Source: an uncultured Clostridium sp.
Lineage (GTDB): Bacteria > Bacillota_A > Clostridia > TANB77 > CAG-508
Length of the DNA stretch: 16,409 nucleotides
Reading direction: 5' to 3'
NCBI GenBank assembly: GCA_946491915.1
Contig: CAMLYR010000028.1
Location: forward strand, 1-16,409
Every line of letters begins with the position of its first letter. Within the stretch, counting starts at the first letter, position 1. A program made the position numbers and the translations under genes. Shown here piece after piece: positions 14,704 through 16,409 of the stretch. A model generated the notes under the pieces. The model was not told the origin of the DNA, did not search any database, and worked only from the letters and a program-made list of their open reading frames with translations.

Positions 14704-15175
14704 TTACTTTAGGTTTCTGTTCTCCCAACCAAATTCACTATAAGGTATTTTTTGTATATAGTTTTTTATCGCTTCTTTTCTATCATCTACTAAATTATCT
14801 GGAAGGTTATGAATATCAAACCATTTTATTTCCTCATTCTTATTAGGTTCTCCAATTCTTGGTTCTCCCTTCCATTTATTGGCCTTAAAATAGCCATTAT
14901 AGTAAATAGTATCTATTCCATTAATTTTATGAATTAATGAAACAAATTCTAAATCTTGAATATCAATATCAATGCACAATTCTTCTTTTGCTTCCCTTAT
15001 CATTGCCATTTTCATGCTTTCCATATTCTCGACATGTCCGAGTTGCTGAATAGTCCCAATAACCATCCATATATCCTGTATTTTTTCTTTTTTGTAATAA
15101 AATTTCCTCTTTTCCATTATTTTCTCTCATTAACATTAACATAACTGCTGACAAAGTTCTATATCTTTCTTTCAT
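14704..15175 (-). CDS. Nudix hydrolase, joined by a +1 frameshift
   Basis: The protein lies in two frames: 15175-15041 (45 codons, ending GYMDGYWDYSAT) and, after skipping a single C at 15040, 15039-14704 (111 codons, opening GHVENMES). Joined it has 156 residues, the normal size. The Nudix box then reads GHVENM-E-SMKMAMI-REAKEELCI, matching GX5EX7REUXEEXGU with its first glycine supplied by the shifted GGA codon. In the zero frame TCA GCA ACT CGG ACA, the CGG is the codon where the frame must change, because YSA before and GHVE after are both conserved. The enzyme would cleave a nucleoside diphosphate derivative such as an oxidised nucleotide. It has a strong ribosome site (GAGGAG), its own promoter and a hairpin leader, so it looks like a used gene rather than a decaying one. 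A sequence error or mutation remains possible. Confidence 0.82.
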
Positions 15176-15189
15176 CTTTTTTCTCCTCT

Positions 15190-15250
15190 ATTCGTGAAAT
15201 ACTACGAAGCAGTCTTCACATCTATGCATAGAAATCTTTGATTTCGCATA
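15190..15250 (-). repeat. Dispersed double-hairpin repeat, copy 2, in the Nudix leader
   Basis: This is the inverted counterpart of the copy near 235-300 (51 of 57 bases identical over 15190-15246). Its hairpins are 15194-15219 (GTGAAATACTAC/AGTCTTCAC type) and 15223-15250 (TATGC..GAAATC with GATTTC..GCATA). The outer stem pairs differ from copy 1 but still match each other, as expected when structure is kept. It lies between the predicted promoter and the ribosome site of the Nudix gene. Confidence 0.7.
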
Positions 15251-15267
15251 TAGTATACTTTCCTTAT

Positions 15268-15296
15268 ATTTTACTATAAAGACTTTAAAATAGCAA
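15268..15296 (-). promoter_or_regulatory. Candidate promoter of the Nudix-HAD-recX-scpA operon
   Basis: Minus strand TTGCTA (15296-15291), 17 bases, TAAAAT (15273-15268). It would give an mRNA leader of about 85 bases made up mostly of the double-hairpin repeat. Confidence 0.5.
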
Positions 15297-15401
15297 TAAC
15301 AAATTTTAATTGAAAAATTCTAATATAACTAGTAATATAAATATTTAAGAACTTGTTCAATATCAAATATCTTTACCGTTGAATAGTAACATTTCAATTG
15401 A

Positions 15402-15431
15402 AAAGGAGATACCTTTTTGTGTATCTCCTTT
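15402..15431 (-). terminator. Intrinsic terminator of recA
   Basis: AAAGGAGATAC (15402-15412) pairs perfectly with GTATCTCCTTT (15421-15431) around an 8-base loop, 16 bases past the recA stop codon. On the minus strand the stem ends in TTTT. Confidence 0.85.
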
Positions 15432-15447
15432 ATCACTTTTGTTATTT

Positions 15448-16409
15448 TTATTCTTCCTCGTCATCATCCATATCAATTTCAGGTAATTCTTCTCCTAGAC
15501 TTTCTTCAAATACTTTTTCAAAATCTTGTCTTACTTTTCCTTCTATTTCTTCTAGCATTTTTGGATTTTCTTTTAAGTATTTCTTAACATTTTCTCTTCC
15601 TTGTCCGATTCTTTCTCCATTATAGCTAAACCAAGAACCTGCTTTTTCTACAATATCTAAATTAACAGCCATATCTAGAATATTACCTTCTTTTGAAATT
15701 CCTTCACCATAGATAATATCAAATTCTGCTTCTCTAAAAGGTGGAGCTACTTTATTTTTGATAACTTTTACTCTTACTCTATTTCCCTTTACCTCTCCAT
15801 CTTGTTTAATATTTTCTATTTTTCTAATATCCATTCTAACTGATGCATAAAATTTTAATGCTCTACCACCTGTTGTTGTTTCTGGATTTCCAAACATAAC
15901 CCCTATTTTTTCTCTCAATTGGTTAATAAAAATTAATACAGTTTTAGATTTATTGATTGCTCCTGCTAATTTTCTTAATGCTTGTGACATAAGTCTTGCT
16001 TGTAATCCCATATGTGAATCTCCCATGTCACCATCAATTTCAGCTTTTGGAACCAATGCTGCCACTGAGTCTACGACAATAACATCTAGTGCTCCACTTC
16101 TAACCAAACTTTCTGTTATTTCTAATGCTTGTTCTCCTGTGTCTGGTTGAGATACAATTAAATTATCTATATCTACACCTAATTTTTTTGCATAAACTGG
16201 ATCTAACGCATGTTCTGCATCAATAAATGCTGCTTCTCCTCCCATTTTTTGTGCTTCTGCAATGATATGTAATGCTAATGTTGTTTTACCTGAAGATTCT
16301 GGTCCAAATACTTCTATAATTCTTCCTCTAGGTACTCCGCCTATTCCTAATGCGATATCTAAACTTAATGCTCCTGTTGGAATAGCTTCTATTTCCATAG
16401 CTTTAAATT
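15448..16409 (-). CDS. recA: Recombinase RecA (5' end outside the window)
   Basis: 320 codons are visible. The frame stays open to the window edge (FKA before [18 protein letters not shown]), so the Met at 16398 is internal and about 40 N-terminal residues are missing. Walker A is GPESSGKTT and Walker [16 protein letters not shown]. Loop L1 is near [17 protein letters not shown]; loop L2 covers [20 protein letters not shown] after INQLREKIG. The C-terminus is the usual acidic tail ([13 protein letters not shown]). RecA forms the strand-exchange filament on single-stranded DNA and triggers LexA cleavage. A strong terminator follows, so the genes after it, including recX, have a separate promoter. 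Confidence 0.98.
   Translation of the reverse strand, partial: FKAMEIEAIPTGALSLDIALGIGGVPRGRIIEVFGPESSGKTTLALHIIAEAQKMGGEAAFIDAEHALDPVYAKKLGVDIDNLIVSQPDTGEQALEITESLVRSGALDVIVVDSVAALVPKAEIDGDMGDSHMGLQARLMSQALRKLAGAINKSKTVLIFINQLREKIGVMFGNPETTTGGRALKFYASVRMDIRKIENIKQDGEVKGNRVRVKVIKNKVAPPFREAEFDIIYGEGISKEGNILDMAVNLDIVEKAGSWFSYNGERIGQGRENVKKYLKENPKMLEEIEGKVRQDFEKVFEESLGEELPEIDMDDDEEE

Noticed and set aside
14704..15117. A separate gene starting at the ATG at 15117
   Set aside because: Its first 27 codons are an out-of-frame reading of the Nudix N-terminus, and no ribosome site precedes it.

Overview
This window comes from a very AT-rich, spore-forming, Gram-positive bacterium, most likely an uncultured Clostridia-type Firmicute. 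The evidence is a complete spoIIAA-spoIIAB-sigF operon followed by spoIID and spoIIQ, strong AGGAGG-type ribosome binding sites, a sortase with an LPXTG substrate, heavy use of AGA for arginine, and the clostridial neighbourhood recA / recX / scpA / ytfI / ytfJ. Nearly every gene is on the minus strand; the sortase is the only clear plus-strand gene. Genes are described below in minus-strand reading order, from the right end to the left.

Right end (about 16409-11350): recA (its start lies outside the window) ends in an intrinsic terminator. A new transcription unit follows: a Nudix hydrolase, a Cof-type HAD phosphatase, recX, scpA (without scpB beside it), a DUF2953/YtfI protein and a YtfJ/GerW-type sporulation protein. 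A dispersed two-hairpin repeat lies in the leader of this unit.

Middle (about 11350-7550): the forespore sigma-F cluster. A TTGGAA-N17-TATAAT promoter preceded by two Spo0A-box-like sites drives spoIIAA (anti-anti-sigma), spoIIAB (anti-sigma kinase) and sigF. spoIID (engulfment lytic transglycosylase) follows 12 bases after sigF. spoIIQ (M23 peptidase of the SpoIIQ-SpoIIIAH channel) has its own sigma-F-like promoter.

Left part (about 7550-380): ychF with its own promoter and a hairpin at the 5' end of the mRNA; a sortase and a tiny LPKTG-anchored protein facing each other around a shared terminator; a hairpin-rich non-coding block; and a marR-ABC-ABC operon encoding a heterodimeric exporter with one degenerate ATP site, closed by a terminator. 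The leftmost 0.5 kb holds hairpin repeats and no gene.

Most notable observation: two genes, spoIID and the Nudix hydrolase, are each broken by a +1 frame change. In both, the change falls on an in-frame CGG codon, and skipping its C joins two conserved halves through a glycine codon (GGN). By my reading these are the only two in-frame CGG codons in about 4,770 codons, although CGG occurs about 21 times out of frame. This suggests that CGG is unassigned in this organism and acts as a +1 frameshift (or four-base glycine) signal. Two coincidental indels or sequencing errors remain the main alternative.
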